47,795 nt of DNA. It comes from Acrocarpospora corrugata. Its GTDB lineage: Bacteria > Actinomycetota > Actinomycetes > Streptosporangiales > Streptosporangiaceae. This document shows positions 17,771 to 26,191 of the stretch, in pieces. How positions within the stretch are numbered: the first letter of the stretch is position 1; each line of letters starts with the position of its first letter. The translations under genes and the position numbers were made by a program. The stretch covers positions 100,576 through 148,370 of the forward strand of contig NZ_BLAD01000035.1 of assembly GCF_009687845.1 (NCBI RefSeq), in the 5' to 3' direction. The notes beneath the pieces were generated by a model. The model worked only from the letters and a program-made list of their open reading frames with translations, ran no database searches and was not told the origin of the DNA.

Positions 17771-19288
17771 TCAGGGACCTACGCGGCCCGGTGGCACCCG
17801 ATGTAGTTCTGGCCGCTTCCCGCCGGGCAGGCGTTCCGCGGCGCGGGTGATGTTGCGGGGCATTCGGCCGAAGATCAGGCGATGGAATGGTGAGATTCCT
17901 CGCCAGTAGAGATGTCCGAGCAGCCCGCGTGGGTGGAACAGGGCGCGTTGCCGGTAGAGCGTCTGGCCTGGTTCGGGGCCCGGTTCGGTGGAGAGTTCGA
18001 GCCAGGCGAGGCCGGGGAGGAGCATTTCGGCGCGGAGGCGGAGCAAGTGGCCTGGTTCGACTTCTTCTACGCGCCAGAAGTCCACCGCGTCGCCCGCCCG
18101 CAGGCGGTTTGGGTCGCGGCGGCCCCGGCGCAATCCGACGCCGCCCATCAGGCGGTCGATCATGCCGCGCAGGCGCCAGGCGACCGGGAGGGAGTACCAG
18201 CCGTTCGCGCCGCCGATTCCTTCGATCACTCGCCAGACGGCTGCCGGTGAGGCGGTCGTCTCGCGGGTGCGTTCGTCGGCGTACAGGCTGCCGCCGGCCC
18301 AGTCGGGGTCGGTCGGGAGGGGGTCGCTCGGGGCGCCGGGGGTGGAGGCCGAGGACCAGCGGGTGGCGACGTCGGCTTCCTTGATGCGGCGCAGCGCCAG
18401 GCGTACCGACTCGTCGAAGTCGATCAGGCCGTCCGGCGGGTCGGGGACGAAGGAGGATATGTCGTGTTCGGCGCAGACGGCCTCGTGGCGTAGTGACTCC
18501 ACCAAGGGCCGGGCGAGGCGGGACGGGACGGGGGTGACGAGCCCGACCCAGTGGCTGGACAATCCCGGCGAGAGCGCCGGCACCGGGATGATCAGCCGAG
18601 GTGGCAGTCCCGCGACCGCGGCGTACCGCCGCATCATGTCGCCGTAAGTCAGGACGTCGGGGCCGCCGATGTCGAAGGCGCGGTTCACCTCGCCGGGGAC
18701 CGACGCGCAGCCGACGAGGTAGCGCAGTGCGTCGCGGATCGCGATCGGCTGGGTCGGGCTGTTCACCCAGCGCGGTGTGGTCATCACCGGCAGCCGCTCG
18801 GTCAGGTGCCGCAGCATCTCGAACGACGCGGACCCCGACCCGATGATCATCGCCGCCCGCAGGACCACGGCCGGAGTGCGGGCGCCCAGGAAGATCTCCC
18901 CGACCTCGGTCCTGGACCCCATGTGCGGCGAGAGCCGGCCGTGCGCGTGCGTCAGCCCGCCCAGGTAGACGATTCTCCTGACCCCGGCCCCGGCCGCCGC
19001 CTCGGCGAAGGTCATGGCGGCTTGCCGGTCCCGCTCCGCGAAAGCCGGTCCACCCGCCATGGAATGAACCAGGTAGTAGGCGACTTCGACGCCGTCCAGA
19101 GCCCAGCTCATCGCCTCGCCGTCCGCCACATCCCCGGCCGCTATGCAAACCCTCCCGGCCCACGGGACATCACGCAAACGTTCCGGCCGCCGGACGACAC
19201 ACGTGACCTCATGTCCCGCGGCGAGCAATTCAGGCACCAACCGGCCACCCACGTAGCCAGTCGCCCCCGTCACCAGCACGTTTCCCAT
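17771..19288 (-). CDS. SDR-family NAD(P)-binding oxidoreductase with DUF2867 domain
   Basis: This 505-residue protein starts MGNVLVTGATGYVGGRLVPE, a Rossmann fold with TGATGYVG of the atypical/extended SDR class, followed by a C-terminal DUF2867-like region (about 310-490; DAVDFWRVEEVEPGHLLRLRA, FHPRGLLGHLYW). This two-domain layout is common in actinobacteria and cyanobacteria ('NAD-dependent epimerase plus DUF2867'). The substrate is unknown and redox or isomerase chemistry on a lipid or isoprenoid is only a guess. The frame is open further upstream, but the Rossmann glycine motif begins at residue 7 from the ATG at 19288, and the upstream part reads as low-complexity antisense sequence. 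The downstream end converges on the RHS gene. An HxlR gene lies 100 bp upstream on the same strand. Confidence 0.8.
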   Translation of the reverse strand: MGNVLVTGATGYVGGRLVPELLAAGHEVTCVVRRPERLRDVPWAGRVCIAAGDVADGEAMSWALDGVEVAYYLVHSMAGGPAFAERDRQAAMTFAEAAAGAGVRRIVYLGGLTHAHGRLSPHMGSRTEVGEIFLGARTPAVVLRAAMIIGSGSASFEMLRHLTERLPVMTTPRWVNSPTQPIAIRDALRYLVGCASVPGEVNRAFDIGGPDVLTYGDMMRRYAAVAGLPPRLIIPVPALSPGLSSHWVGLVTPVPSRLARPLVESLRHEAVCAEHDISSFVPDPPDGLIDFDESVRLALRRIKEADVATRWSSASTPGAPSDPLPTDPDWAGGSLYADERTRETTASPAAVWRVIEGIGGANGWYSLPVAWRLRGMIDRLMGGVGLRRGRRDPNRLRAGDAVDFWRVEEVEPGHLLRLRAEMLLPGLAWLELSTEPGPEPGQTLYRQRALFHPRGLLGHLYWRGISPFHRLIFGRMPRNITRAAERLPGGKRPELHRVPPGRVGP

Positions 19289-19388
19289 AGAACAAGCTTC
19301 GCATCCGGCCTCTGCACGGTTGCGTCCGGCCTGTCGCGGAGGGTGACGATCCAGGGTTTCAGCGGGCTTTCTGCCAGCGGTCAGCCGG

Positions 19389-19760
19389 TTAAGCGTCGAG
19401 CCGCTCGCTGGCCTGCCGGGCCGCAAGAATCGCCGGCAAATACTGGGAGCTCCAGGCGCGTACCGCGTCGATGAGGAGGAGCATGCTGCGGCCGAGCTCG
19501 GTGAGCTCGTACTCGACCCGCGGCGGATTCTCGTCGTAGGCGGTCCTGGTGACCAGGCCGTCGCGGCGCATGGCGCGCAGGGTCGCGGAGAGCACTTTGG
19601 GGGTGATCGCCCCAAGCGGAACCCGCAACTCGGTGAAACGCCTCGGCCCATCGGCCAGGCAGATGACGATCATCTCTGTCCATTTGTCGCCGATCTGGAA
19701 GGGCAGCGCGCCGGACGGGCACATGGCGTCGAACATGTCCGCGTCGAGTGGCTCGGTCAT
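19389..19760 (-). CDS. HxlR-family winged-helix regulator
   Basis: A 123-residue single-domain regulator: [23 protein letters not shown], then [21 protein letters not shown] as recognition helix and wing, then [11 protein letters not shown]. These are the standard HxlR (DUF24) landmarks, although the usual N-terminal Cys context is modified ([12 protein letters not shown]). The ATG at 19760 is chosen because the family's N-terminus fits. A longer start at 19808 would add residues that are antisense to a FAD-oxidase remnant. The sequence immediately upstream of the start is coding remnant rather than an intact promoter region, so expression may have been altered. Confidence 0.85.
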   Translation of the reverse strand: MTEPLDADMFDAMCPSGALPFQIGDKWTEMIVICLADGPRRFTELRVPLGAITPKVLSATLRAMRRDGLVTRTAYDENPPRVEYELTELGRSMLLLIDAVRAWSSQYLPAILAARQASERLDA

Positions 19761-19761
19761 T

Positions 19762-20601
19762 TGGGCGGTACGCGGCGGCAAAGACAACTTCGGCCTGGTC
19801 GTGGGCATGGAAGTCGACCTGTTCCCGGTCCCTCGGCTGTACGGGAGCGGACTCTACTTTCCGGGCGAGGCCACCGCCGAGGTGCTGCACGCCTACGCCG
19901 ACTGGAGCCGGCACGCGCCCGAGGAGATGTCCTCCTCGGTGCTGCTGGCCCAGAACCCCGACCTCCCCGGCGTACCTGAGCCGCTACGCGGGCGCTTCGT
20001 CACCCACCTCCGTTTCGCCTACAGCGGCGCCACGGCAGAAGGGGAGCGCCTGGTGCGGCCGCTGCGCGACCTCGGCCCAGCCCTCCTGGACACCGTGCGG
20101 GACATGCCCTACGCCGAGGTCGGCACGATTCACCACGAGCCGACCGCCGTGCCGTACCTCGCCTACGACCGCAACCTGCTGCTGAGCGAGCTGACCGGCG
20201 ACGCCGTCGACGCGATCGTCGCGCTGGCCGGACCGGGGGCGCCGTTCATCACCGAGCTGCGGCATTTCGGCGGCGCCTACGCCCGCCCGCCGAAGCTCCC
20301 CAACTGCGTCGGCGGACGCGACGCGACCTTCTCGCTCTACACCGGTGCCATCCCGGAGCCCGGAACCCTCCGGCGGCGCGATGACCTGCTGGCCCGGCTG
20401 CGTCCCTGGAGCACCGGAGGAACCAACCTCAACTTCGCCGGCGTCGAGAACACCGGCCCAGACCGCGTCAGCGTCGCCTACGCCCCGGCCGACTACGACC
20501 GGCTGAGGACCCTCAAGGCCCGCCACGACCCCGACAACATGTTCCGGATCAACTTCAACATCCCACCGAAAGCCGGCCCGGATCGATCATGGCTTGATTG
20601 A
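19762..20601 (+). pseudogene. FAD-linked oxidase (BBE family), 5'-truncated remnant
   Basis: The frame reads [23 protein letters not shown], the second half of a berberine-bridge/FAD_binding_4 oxidoreductase, then the substrate domain and the C-terminal BBE motif ([24 protein letters not shown]...[15 protein letters not shown]). About 280 residues remain of a family that is usually 450-470, so the FAD-binding N-terminus, including the flavin attachment region, is gone. The homology stops at about 19762, one base beyond the start codon of the divergent HxlR gene, which marks a clean deletion or recombination joint. A short protein from the ATG at 19808 is possible but should not bind FAD properly. 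Confidence 0.75.
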
Positions 20602-20728
20602 GGGCTGAGCTGGGCAGAGAACCGGAGAGTGATCGTGATCCCGCTGATAGTCCGAGCGATCAAGGCACGGGAAGCGTGGAACCCAACCTCCTCCCCGAGG
20701 CCGGAGCTGGGGCCTCGTTGAAGGAGAG

Positions 20729-21199
20729 ATGTTGAAGACTATCGACGACGATATGCGGCGGATCGTGGAGACCGCGCGGTTGTCCTTCGTGGCCACCGTG
20801 TGTTCCGACGGCTCGCCCAATCTCTCGCCCAAGGGATCGATGCGGGTCTACGACGACGGGCACATCGCCTTCATGGACATCGCGTCCCCGAACACGGTCG
20901 GCAACCTCCAGCACGATCCGCGAATCGAGGTCAACTCGATCGACTTTCTGCGCAGGCGGGGCTACCGGTTCAAGGGCGTCGCGGAGTTCCGCGACCCCGG
21001 CGATCCCGTGTACGAGTGGCTGCACGCATGGCTGCTCGACCTGAACGGCCCCGGCTACCCCGCCAATCGCGCGATTCTGGTGCACGTGGAGCGAGCGCTG
21101 CCGATCCTTTCTCCGGCCTACACCTTCGGCGGCGCCGAGGAGGGGGATCTCAGGCAGTCGTGGGCGCGCACGTACCTCGCCGACCTGGAAGAGGACTGA
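20729..21199 (+). CDS. Pyridoxamine 5'-phosphate oxidase-like flavin-binding protein
   Basis: This 156-residue protein has the split-barrel PPOX fold: an N-terminal helix, then LSFVATVCSDGSPNLSPKGSM and HIAFMDIASPNTVGNLQHDPRIEVNSID, which are the classical FMN/F420-binding strands of the family, and a C-terminal half with ILVHVERALPILSPAY. Such proteins are small flavin- or F420-dependent reductases and the substrate cannot be stated. AAGGAGAG precedes the ATG by about 6 nt. The stop overlaps the start codon of the decayed alcohol dehydrogenase downstream (TGATG), so the two were once an operon. The 127 bases upstream contain only the ribosome site and no recognisable gene. Confidence 0.85.
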   Translation: MLKTIDDDMRRIVETARLSFVATVCSDGSPNLSPKGSMRVYDDGHIAFMDIASPNTVGNLQHDPRIEVNSIDFLRRRGYRFKGVAEFRDPGDPVYEWLHAWLLDLNGPGYPANRAILVHVERALPILSPAYTFGGAEEGDLRQSWARTYLADLEED

Positions 21200-21835
21200 T
21201 GGACGACCGGGAGACCATGACCGCGGCGTACATCACGCGGCCGGGTCCGGCGGGCGAGATACGGATCGGCCGGTTGCCGGTGCCCGAGCCCGGCTCGTCG
21301 GAGGTCCTGGTGAAGGCGCGGGCGCTGGCGGTCAATCGTCCGACTCGCCGCAGCCGCGGGAGCGCGGGTCGTCGCGACCGCACGCCCGGACGACTTCGAC
21401 TGGTGCCGGCAGCGCGGCGCCGACGAGGTCGTCGACTAACACGACCCGGATGTGTACGCGAAGATCGCCGAACTCGCTCCCGACGGAGTCGACGTGTTCT
21501 GGGACAACGCCGGTCGGCACCACCTGGAGCAGACCATCCCCCTGCTCGCCCACGGCGGCCGGATGATCATCATGGCCGGCCTCGGCGCCACCCCCGTGCT
21601 CCCGGTCGGACAGCTCTACACCCGCAACGCCAGCCTCCGCGGCTTCGTGATCAGCAACGCCACCGCGGCCGAACTCGCCGAGGCGGCTACGGCGATCAAC
21701 CACCTCCTGGCCCGCGGCATCCTGCTCTCCCGGATCGGCACACGGCTGCCACTCACCGAAGCCGCCCGCTCCCACCACCTCCAAGAAGGCACCGAGCCGC
21801 AGCGTTCGCGCGGGCGCACAGTCGTCCTTCCATAA
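21199..21835 (+). pseudogene. Zinc-type alcohol dehydrogenase/quinone oxidoreductase, internally deleted
   Basis: The N-terminal GroES-like start (MTAAYITRPGPAGEIRIGRLPVPEPG...VLVKARALAVN) runs to about 21340. There the sequence jumps in another frame to the middle of the cofactor domain (LAAAAGARVVATARPDDFDW...GADEVVD). That frame is broken by TAA at 21437-21439 where Tyr is expected, then continues (HDPDVYAKIAELAPDGVDVFWDN...) to a normal C-terminus (RGRTVVLP). Roughly 110 codons carrying the catalytic domain and the NADPH glycine loop are missing. A deletion, a frame change and a nonsense codon together make this a clear pseudogene. Confidence 0.85.
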
Positions 21836-21873
21836 ACGGGGACGGGCCCAGAGGGCCTCCTCGGCGGGTGGCG

Positions 21874-22179
21874 TTAGAAGACGTTGTGGCGGGTGAACTG
21901 GTGGCCGCAGACGCGGCCGTCGATGCGGGTGCGGCAGATGCTCGGCGGGTTCGGGGCGTGTGGGTGGGTGGGTGCCGGGGGAGCGGTGTAGGCGGGGCAG
22001 TCGCATTGGGCGACCTTGCAGAAGGTGTCGTCGGGGTCGGGCCACGGGATGTCGCTGGCGCCGCCCATTTCCGCCAGCTTCGTGCGGGCCGCGATGGCGA
22101 TCTGCGCGATCGCGTCCTCCGCCTTGTCGATGATCATCTTTGCGTCGGCCACCGGCCCGTGCTCTCGGGTTTCGGACAT
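21874..22179 (-). CDS. Small Cys-rich hypothetical protein
   Basis: The 101-residue product has an N-terminal helix rich in Ala/Ile (AKMIIDKAEDAIAQIAIAARTKLAEMG), a Pro-rich middle (PAPTHPHAPNPP) and two Cys clusters: C-x4-C-x-C (TFCKVAQCDC) and C-x7-C-x-H (SICRTRIDGRVCGH). The Cys/His pattern suggests a small metal-binding knuckle, probably zinc. I do not recognise the family with confidence. The coding quality (codon bias, defined start, a divergent partner 131 bp away) supports a real gene. Confidence 0.6.
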   Translation of the reverse strand: MSETREHGPVADAKMIIDKAEDAIAQIAIAARTKLAEMGGASDIPWPDPDDTFCKVAQCDCPAYTAPPAPTHPHAPNPPSICRTRIDGRVCGHQFTRHNVF

Positions 22180-22256
22180 TTCCCCGCCCTTCTCTGTGCT
22201 CGTCGTCCACCTTCCTTGCCAGCAAAAACCGACGCCACGCCCATATGATCAATCAC

Positions 22257-22283
22257 TTGCCCAAACTAGGCATTGGGTACATT
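22257..22283 (+). promoter_or_regulatory. Candidate promoter with dyad between -35 and -10
   Basis: TTGCCC (22257-22262) and TACATT (22278-22283) are spaced 15 bp apart upstream of the epimerase start. Between them lies the inverted repeat CCCAA-N8-TTGGG (22260-22277), in the position expected for a repressor site. This is suggestive only; the spacing is shorter than the optimum. Confidence 0.35.
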
Positions 22284-22310
22284 GACCAGCACAGTGGAAT
22301 GATCACGTAC

Positions 22311-23198
22311 ATGACAGGACTGAAATCGCCTCGGACGATCTGTGTGACCGGCGCGGCCGGTGTCGTGGGAGTCGCCACCGTTCACGAGCTGCTGGAGCAC
22401 GGCTACCGCGTCAACGCCACCGACGTCTCCGCGCACCCCGCGGCCCTGCCCGCGCAGTGGTCGCGGGCGGACTTCCAGTACACCCGCGCCGACCTCACCG
22501 ACTACGGCGACGCCGTCGACGTGCTGACCGGCGCGGATGCGGTGGTCCACATCGCCAACATCCCGGCGCCGACGCTGCTGCCGCCCGCCCGCACCCTCAG
22601 CGCCAACACCACCATGAACGGCAACGTCTTCCTGGCGGCGGCCGCCCTCGGCATGAGCCGGGTCGTGTACGCCTCCAGCGAGACCACCCTCGGCCTGAAC
22701 TTCGAGGTCCCGCCCCGGTACGCGCCGCTGGACGAGGACCACTATCCGTACCCGACCACGACCTACTCCCTGTCGAAGGTGCTCACCGAGACCATGGCGG
22801 ACCACATCTCCGCCTGGAGCGGCATCCCGTTCGTCGGCCTCCGGTTCTCCAACGTCATCAAGCCCGAGGACTACCAGCGCTTCCCGTCCTACTGGAAGGA
22901 CCCGGCGCCGCGCAGCTTCAACCTGTGGAGCTACATCGACGTGCGGGACTGCGCGCTGTCGGCCCGGCTCTCCCTGGAGGCCGACGTGACGGGCTCCAGC
23001 GCGTACATCATCGCCGCCGCCGACACCGTGATGATCACCCCGTCGGCGCAGCTCATGGCCGAGAACTTCCCGACCGCGGAGATCACCAAGGAGCTGGGCG
23101 AGTTCGAGACGCTGATGACCAGCGAACGCGCCCGCGCCGCGCTCGGTTTCGAGCCGCGCCACAGCTGGCGCTCACACGTCCAGATATCCCAGAGTTAA
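22311..23198 (+). CDS. NAD-dependent epimerase/dehydratase family protein
   Basis: A 295-residue extended SDR: TICVTGAAGVVGVATVHELLEHGY gives the GxxGxxG cofactor loop, DLTDYGDAVDVLTGADAVVHIAN the adenine-side strand, and TYSLSK the catalytic Tyr-x3-Lys. It probably acts on a nucleotide sugar or another hydroxy/keto substrate in the cytoplasm; no further substrate signature is visible. The start could be ATG 22299 (12 nt earlier) or ATG 22311. The latter is preferred because it leaves room for a GTGGA-like ribosome site. It reads in the same direction as the Nit1C cluster, but 111 bp of promoter-like sequence separates them, so it is probably independent. Confidence 0.8.
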   Translation: MTGLKSPRTICVTGAAGVVGVATVHELLEHGYRVNATDVSAHPAALPAQWSRADFQYTRADLTDYGDAVDVLTGADAVVHIANIPAPTLLPPARTLSANTTMNGNVFLAAAALGMSRVVYASSETTLGLNFEVPPRYAPLDEDHYPYPTTTYSLSKVLTETMADHISAWSGIPFVGLRFSNVIKPEDYQRFPSYWKDPAPRSFNLWSYIDVRDCALSARLSLEADVTGSSAYIIAAADTVMITPSAQLMAENFPTAEITKELGEFETLMTSERARAALGFEPRHSWRSHVQISQS

Positions 23199-23219
23199 AT
23201 GAAACAAGGCTGAATTCCG

Positions 23220-23257
23220 GTAACCCTGTTTTATTCCGGATGAAACCGTTCGGTAAT
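23220..23257 (+). promoter_or_regulatory. Candidate GlnR-type site upstream of the Nit1C cluster
   Basis: GTAAC at 23220, GAAAC at 23242 and GTAAT at 23253 are in phase by 11 bp. GAAAC-N6-GTAAT matches the core of the actinobacterial GlnR box (GTNAC-N6-GAAAC repeated). The half-sites expected at 23231 and 23264 do not match, so this is a partial box. It lies 53-90 bp before the first gene of a cluster annotated elsewhere as nitrogen-starvation responsive. The ATTCCGG direct repeat (23214, 23233) also overlaps it. Confidence 0.35.
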
Positions 23258-23309
23258 CGTATCGCTCTGAAATCTTAGGCACACGACCGATTCTTCGGTG
23301 GAGGTGCGA

Positions 23310-23582
23310 GTGCCTGAGATGTATTTCCGGGTGCGTTGGCCGGATGGTTCCTTGCAACGCTGCTACTCGCCCTCCCTGGTGGTCGAGGAGTACTTAACCC
23401 CAGGTCAATCCTACCCGGTGCCCGACTTCGTGGCCCGCTGCGAAAACGCGCTGAAAATCGCGAGCGACCGGGTCGCGGCCAAATACGGATTCGCCTGTAC
23501 GGCCGCCTCCCAGCAACTGACCGAGATAGTGGAGAAAGCCGCCGGTCAGCCCGGCGAGGTGCTCGTCGAAGGATTCGAATAA
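23310..23582 (+). CDS. MSMEG_0570-family nitrogen starvation response protein
   Basis: The 90-residue product reads (V/M)PEMYFRVRWPDGSLQRCYSPSLVV, then LTPGQSYPVPDFVARCENALKIASDRV and KYGFACTAASQQL, which I recognise as the small conserved MSMEG_0570 protein of Nit1C clusters. Its function is unknown. The GTG at 23310 is chosen over a GTG 12 nt earlier because GGAGG lies 5-6 nt upstream and the family begins with 'PEM'. Its stop overlaps the next start (TAATG). It is the first gene of a nine-gene unit. Confidence 0.88.
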   Translation: MPEMYFRVRWPDGSLQRCYSPSLVVEEYLTPGQSYPVPDFVARCENALKIASDRVAAKYGFACTAASQQLTEIVEKAAGQPGEVLVEGFE

Positions 23583-24853
23583 TGAATCTGGACGGCGCGC
23601 ACCACCCGGTGGCGATCATCGGCGCCGGGCAGGCGGGACTCTCGATGAGCCACTGCCTGACCCGGCGCGGCGTCGGCCACGTGCTGCTGGAACGCGGCCG
23701 GGTGGGCGAGGAGTGGCGGTCCCGGCGCTGGGACACCTTCTGCCTGGTGACGCCCAACTGGCAGTGCCGCCTGCCGGGGTACCCGTACCAGGGGGAGGAC
23801 CAGGACGGTTTCATGCTCCGCGAGGAGATCGTGGACTACCTGGAGGGGTACGCGGCCTCGTTCGCGCCGCCCGTCCTGGAGGGGGTCACCGCGCTGCGGC
23901 TGACCGCGGGGGAGCGGTTCGAGATCGTCACCGACCGGGGCACGATGACCGCCGACCAGGTGGTGGTGGCCACCGGGCCGTACCAGACGCCGTACCTGCC
24001 GAGGATCGCCGAGCGGATCGCGGTGCCGCACCTGCACTCGGGCGAGTACCGCAACCCGGCCGCGCTGCCGCCTGGCCCGGTCCTGGTGGTGGGCAGCGGC
24101 CAGTCCGGCAGTCAGATCGCCGAGGACCTGCACCTGGCGGGCCGGCCGGTGCACCTGGCCGTCGGCGGCGCGCCCCGGGTGGCCCGCAGGTACCGGGGCA
24201 GGGACGTGGTGGCCTGGCTGGACCTGATGGGCCACTACGACCGGCCGATCAGCGAGTTCGACGACCCCGACGCGGTCCGGGCCCGCGCCAACCACTACGT
24301 GACCGGGCGGGACGGCGGGCGCGACATCGACCTGCGCGCCTTCGCCCGCGACGGCATGCGCCTGTACGGCCGCATCGTAGGCGTCACCGGCACGACGCTG
24401 CGCTTCGCCGACGATCTGGGCCGCAACCTAGACCACGCCGACGCCGTCTCGGAGGGCGTCAAGGACTCGATCGACACCTTCATCACCCTCAACGGCGTCG
24501 ACGCCCCCACAGAGGCGCGGTACGTCCCGGTATGGGAGCCACCGGACGGCCCCGGCGAGCTGGACGCCACCGGCCTGGCCGCGATCATCTGGTGCACCGG
24601 CTTCCGCCGCGACTACGGCTGGATCCGGGTCCCCGTCTTCGACGGCACCGGCTACCCGGCGCACGAGCGCGGCGTCACCCGCTGCCCCGGCCTGTACTTC
24701 CTGGGCCTGCCCTGGCAGCACACCTGGGGTTCCGGCCGCTTCGTCGGCGTCGGCCGCGACGCCGAGCACCTGGCCAAGCACATCGCCTCCGCCGCCCCGC
24801 CCAGCAAGGCCGTCCCCGCCTACTTCGTCCACCCCGAACTGCTGGGGACGTGA
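23582..24853 (+). CDS. MSMEG_0569-family flavin-dependent monooxygenase
   Basis: The 423-residue product has an N-terminal FAD Rossmann motif (AIIGAGQAGLSMS), an FMO-like RWDTFCLVTPNWQCRLPGYPY segment and a central NADPH-binding motif (VLVVGSGQSGSQIAEDL, near residue 170). It resembles class B flavoprotein monooxygenases and is the standard flavoprotein of Nit1C (Slr0801-like). It probably oxidises a pathway intermediate with O2 and NADPH; the substrate is not known. The start overlaps the upstream stop and the stop overlaps the next start (ATGA), so translation is coupled on both sides. Confidence 0.88.
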   Translation: MNLDGAHHPVAIIGAGQAGLSMSHCLTRRGVGHVLLERGRVGEEWRSRRWDTFCLVTPNWQCRLPGYPYQGEDQDGFMLREEIVDYLEGYAASFAPPVLEGVTALRLTAGERFEIVTDRGTMTADQVVVATGPYQTPYLPRIAERIAVPHLHSGEYRNPAALPPGPVLVVGSGQSGSQIAEDLHLAGRPVHLAVGGAPRVARRYRGRDVVAWLDLMGHYDRPISEFDDPDAVRARANHYVTGRDGGRDIDLRAFARDGMRLYGRIVGVTGTTLRFADDLGRNLDHADAVSEGVKDSIDTFITLNGVDAPTEARYVPVWEPPDGPGELDATGLAAIIWCTGFRRDYGWIRVPVFDGTGYPAHERGVTRCPGLYFLGLPWQHTWGSGRFVGVGRDAEHLAKHIASAAPPSKAVPAYFVHPELLGT

Positions 24854-25668
24854 TGACCGCCGACGCGCACCGGCACCTCGGAGTGCTGCCCAGCTACCCC
24901 TTCTACGGCGGCCCGCCGGTCAACCCCGACATCGGCGCCCGCGCCACCGTGACCGAACTGCTCGCCGACCTGGACGCGGAAGGAACAGAACGCGCCCTGG
25001 TCATCCCCAACTACGGCGTGCCCGACCCCGCGATCGCGTTCTCCTTCAACGAACTCTGCCTGGAAGCCGCCGCCCGCGACGACCGCGTCCGCGCCGGGCT
25101 GTGGGTCTCCCCCCGCCCCGCCGACCGGACCCGCACCGAGGCCGCACTCGCCCTGGCCGGCGAACCGGGCGTGCGCGCGCTCAAACTGAGCTTCCTGCTC
25201 GGCGGCCGGGCCACCGACGCGGACTGCCGCCCCCTGCTGGACCAGATCTTCGCCACCGCCCGCCGCCACGACCTGGTCGTGCACGTGCACACCTCACCCG
25301 GCGCGGCCTCCGACATCGACGAGATCGGCCACCTCGTCGACTGGTACGCCGACAGGGTCGCCCTCCACCTCGTGCACTTCGGCGGCGGCGCCAGCGGCCA
25401 CATCAAACTCGCCGGGCACCGGTTCTTCGACTGGATCGAAGCCGGCAAACGCGTCTACACCGACCTCTCCTGGGCCATCGGATTCACCCCCCGCTGGCTG
25501 GTCCGGGAGATCGGCCGCCGTGGCCTCGGCCACGACCGGCTGCTGTTCGCCAGCGACGAGCCCTGGGGCGACCACCCCGGGGAGCACGCCCGGCTCCGCG
25601 CCGCCGTCGGCGACGGCGAGCTGTCCCGGCTGGTCTTCCGCGACACATTCGAGAAGCTCTACGGATAG
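24853..25668 (+). CDS. Amidohydrolase-family metalloenzyme (Nit1C-associated)
   Basis: A 271-residue TIM-barrel amidohydrolase_2-type protein. The metal ligands are visible: D-x-H-x-H at the N-terminus (Asp4, His6, His8), HVHTS at the end of a mid-barrel strand, HLVHFGG, and the late Asp in LLFASDEPWGDHP. It should hydrolyse or decarboxylate a small cyclic or amide substrate in the cytoplasm. The start overlaps the previous stop (ATGA). Its position between the 0569 and 0572 genes indicates that it belongs to the Nit1C pathway and is not a passenger. Confidence 0.82.
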   Translation: MTADAHRHLGVLPSYPFYGGPPVNPDIGARATVTELLADLDAEGTERALVIPNYGVPDPAIAFSFNELCLEAAARDDRVRAGLWVSPRPADRTRTEAALALAGEPGVRALKLSFLLGGRATDADCRPLLDQIFATARRHDLVVHVHTSPGAASDIDEIGHLVDWYADRVALHLVHFGGGASGHIKLAGHRFFDWIEAGKRVYTDLSWAIGFTPRWLVREIGRRGLGHDRLLFASDEPWGDHPGEHARLRAAVGDGELSRLVFRDTFEKLYG

Positions 25669-25678
25669 GAGAACCCCC

Positions 25679-26191
25679 ATGGCCGACCTCACCGAGCTCG
25701 AGCAGGCAAGCCTCACCGAGATCCCGCACCCCTCCCTGCCCGAAGGCTCCAGCCTGTACGGCGACACCAAGGTCTTCCCCGACTACAAGGCCGAGGACGG
25801 CGAGACCTACTTCACCCTCGTGCACGGCATCGCGCACGAGTCGTCGGTCAGCTTCGTGGCGATCCTCCAGGCCACCCGCGCCCTCCGGAAGGGCTTCGAG
25901 TCGGCGATCTACTTCTACGGCCCCGGCTCGCTGAACTGCCTGGCCACCCGCGGCTTCCCGACCACCGGCAACTCGGCCTTCCCCGGCGAGCACAACATCA
26001 ACAACTCGCTGAAGACGTTCATCGCCGAAGGCGGCAAGGTCTTCTGCTGCCGCTTCGGCCTGTCCCTGCACGGCGCCCGCGAGGAGGACCTGATGGAGGG
26101 CGTGATCCCGACGCACCCGCTGGACGTCCAGGACGCGCTCATCCATTACGCCCGCAAGGGCGCGATCATCAACTCGACGTACATGTTCTGA
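25679..26191 (+). CDS. MSMEG_0572/Sll0783-family nitrogen starvation response protein
   Basis: The 170-residue protein contains ETYFTLVHGIAHESSVSFVAILQ, FYGPGSLNCLATRGFP and GGKVFCCRFGLSLHGA, hallmarks of the Sll0783 family. In Synechocystis the sll0783 gene is strongly induced on nitrogen starvation. The fold is alpha/beta DsrE-like and the biochemical role is not established. AGGAG lies 8 nt before the ATG. The stop overlaps the radical SAM start (TGATG). Confidence 0.9.
   Translation: MADLTELEQASLTEIPHPSLPEGSSLYGDTKVFPDYKAEDGETYFTLVHGIAHESSVSFVAILQATRALRKGFESAIYFYGPGSLNCLATRGFPTTGNSAFPGEHNINNSLKTFIAEGGKVFCCRFGLSLHGAREEDLMEGVIPTHPLDVQDALIHYARKGAIINSTYMF

Noticed and set aside
19389-19808. 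Longer HxlR start at 19808
   Set aside because: The extra 16 residues are antisense to the FAD-oxidase remnant and unlike HxlR N-termini; ATG 19760 fits the family.
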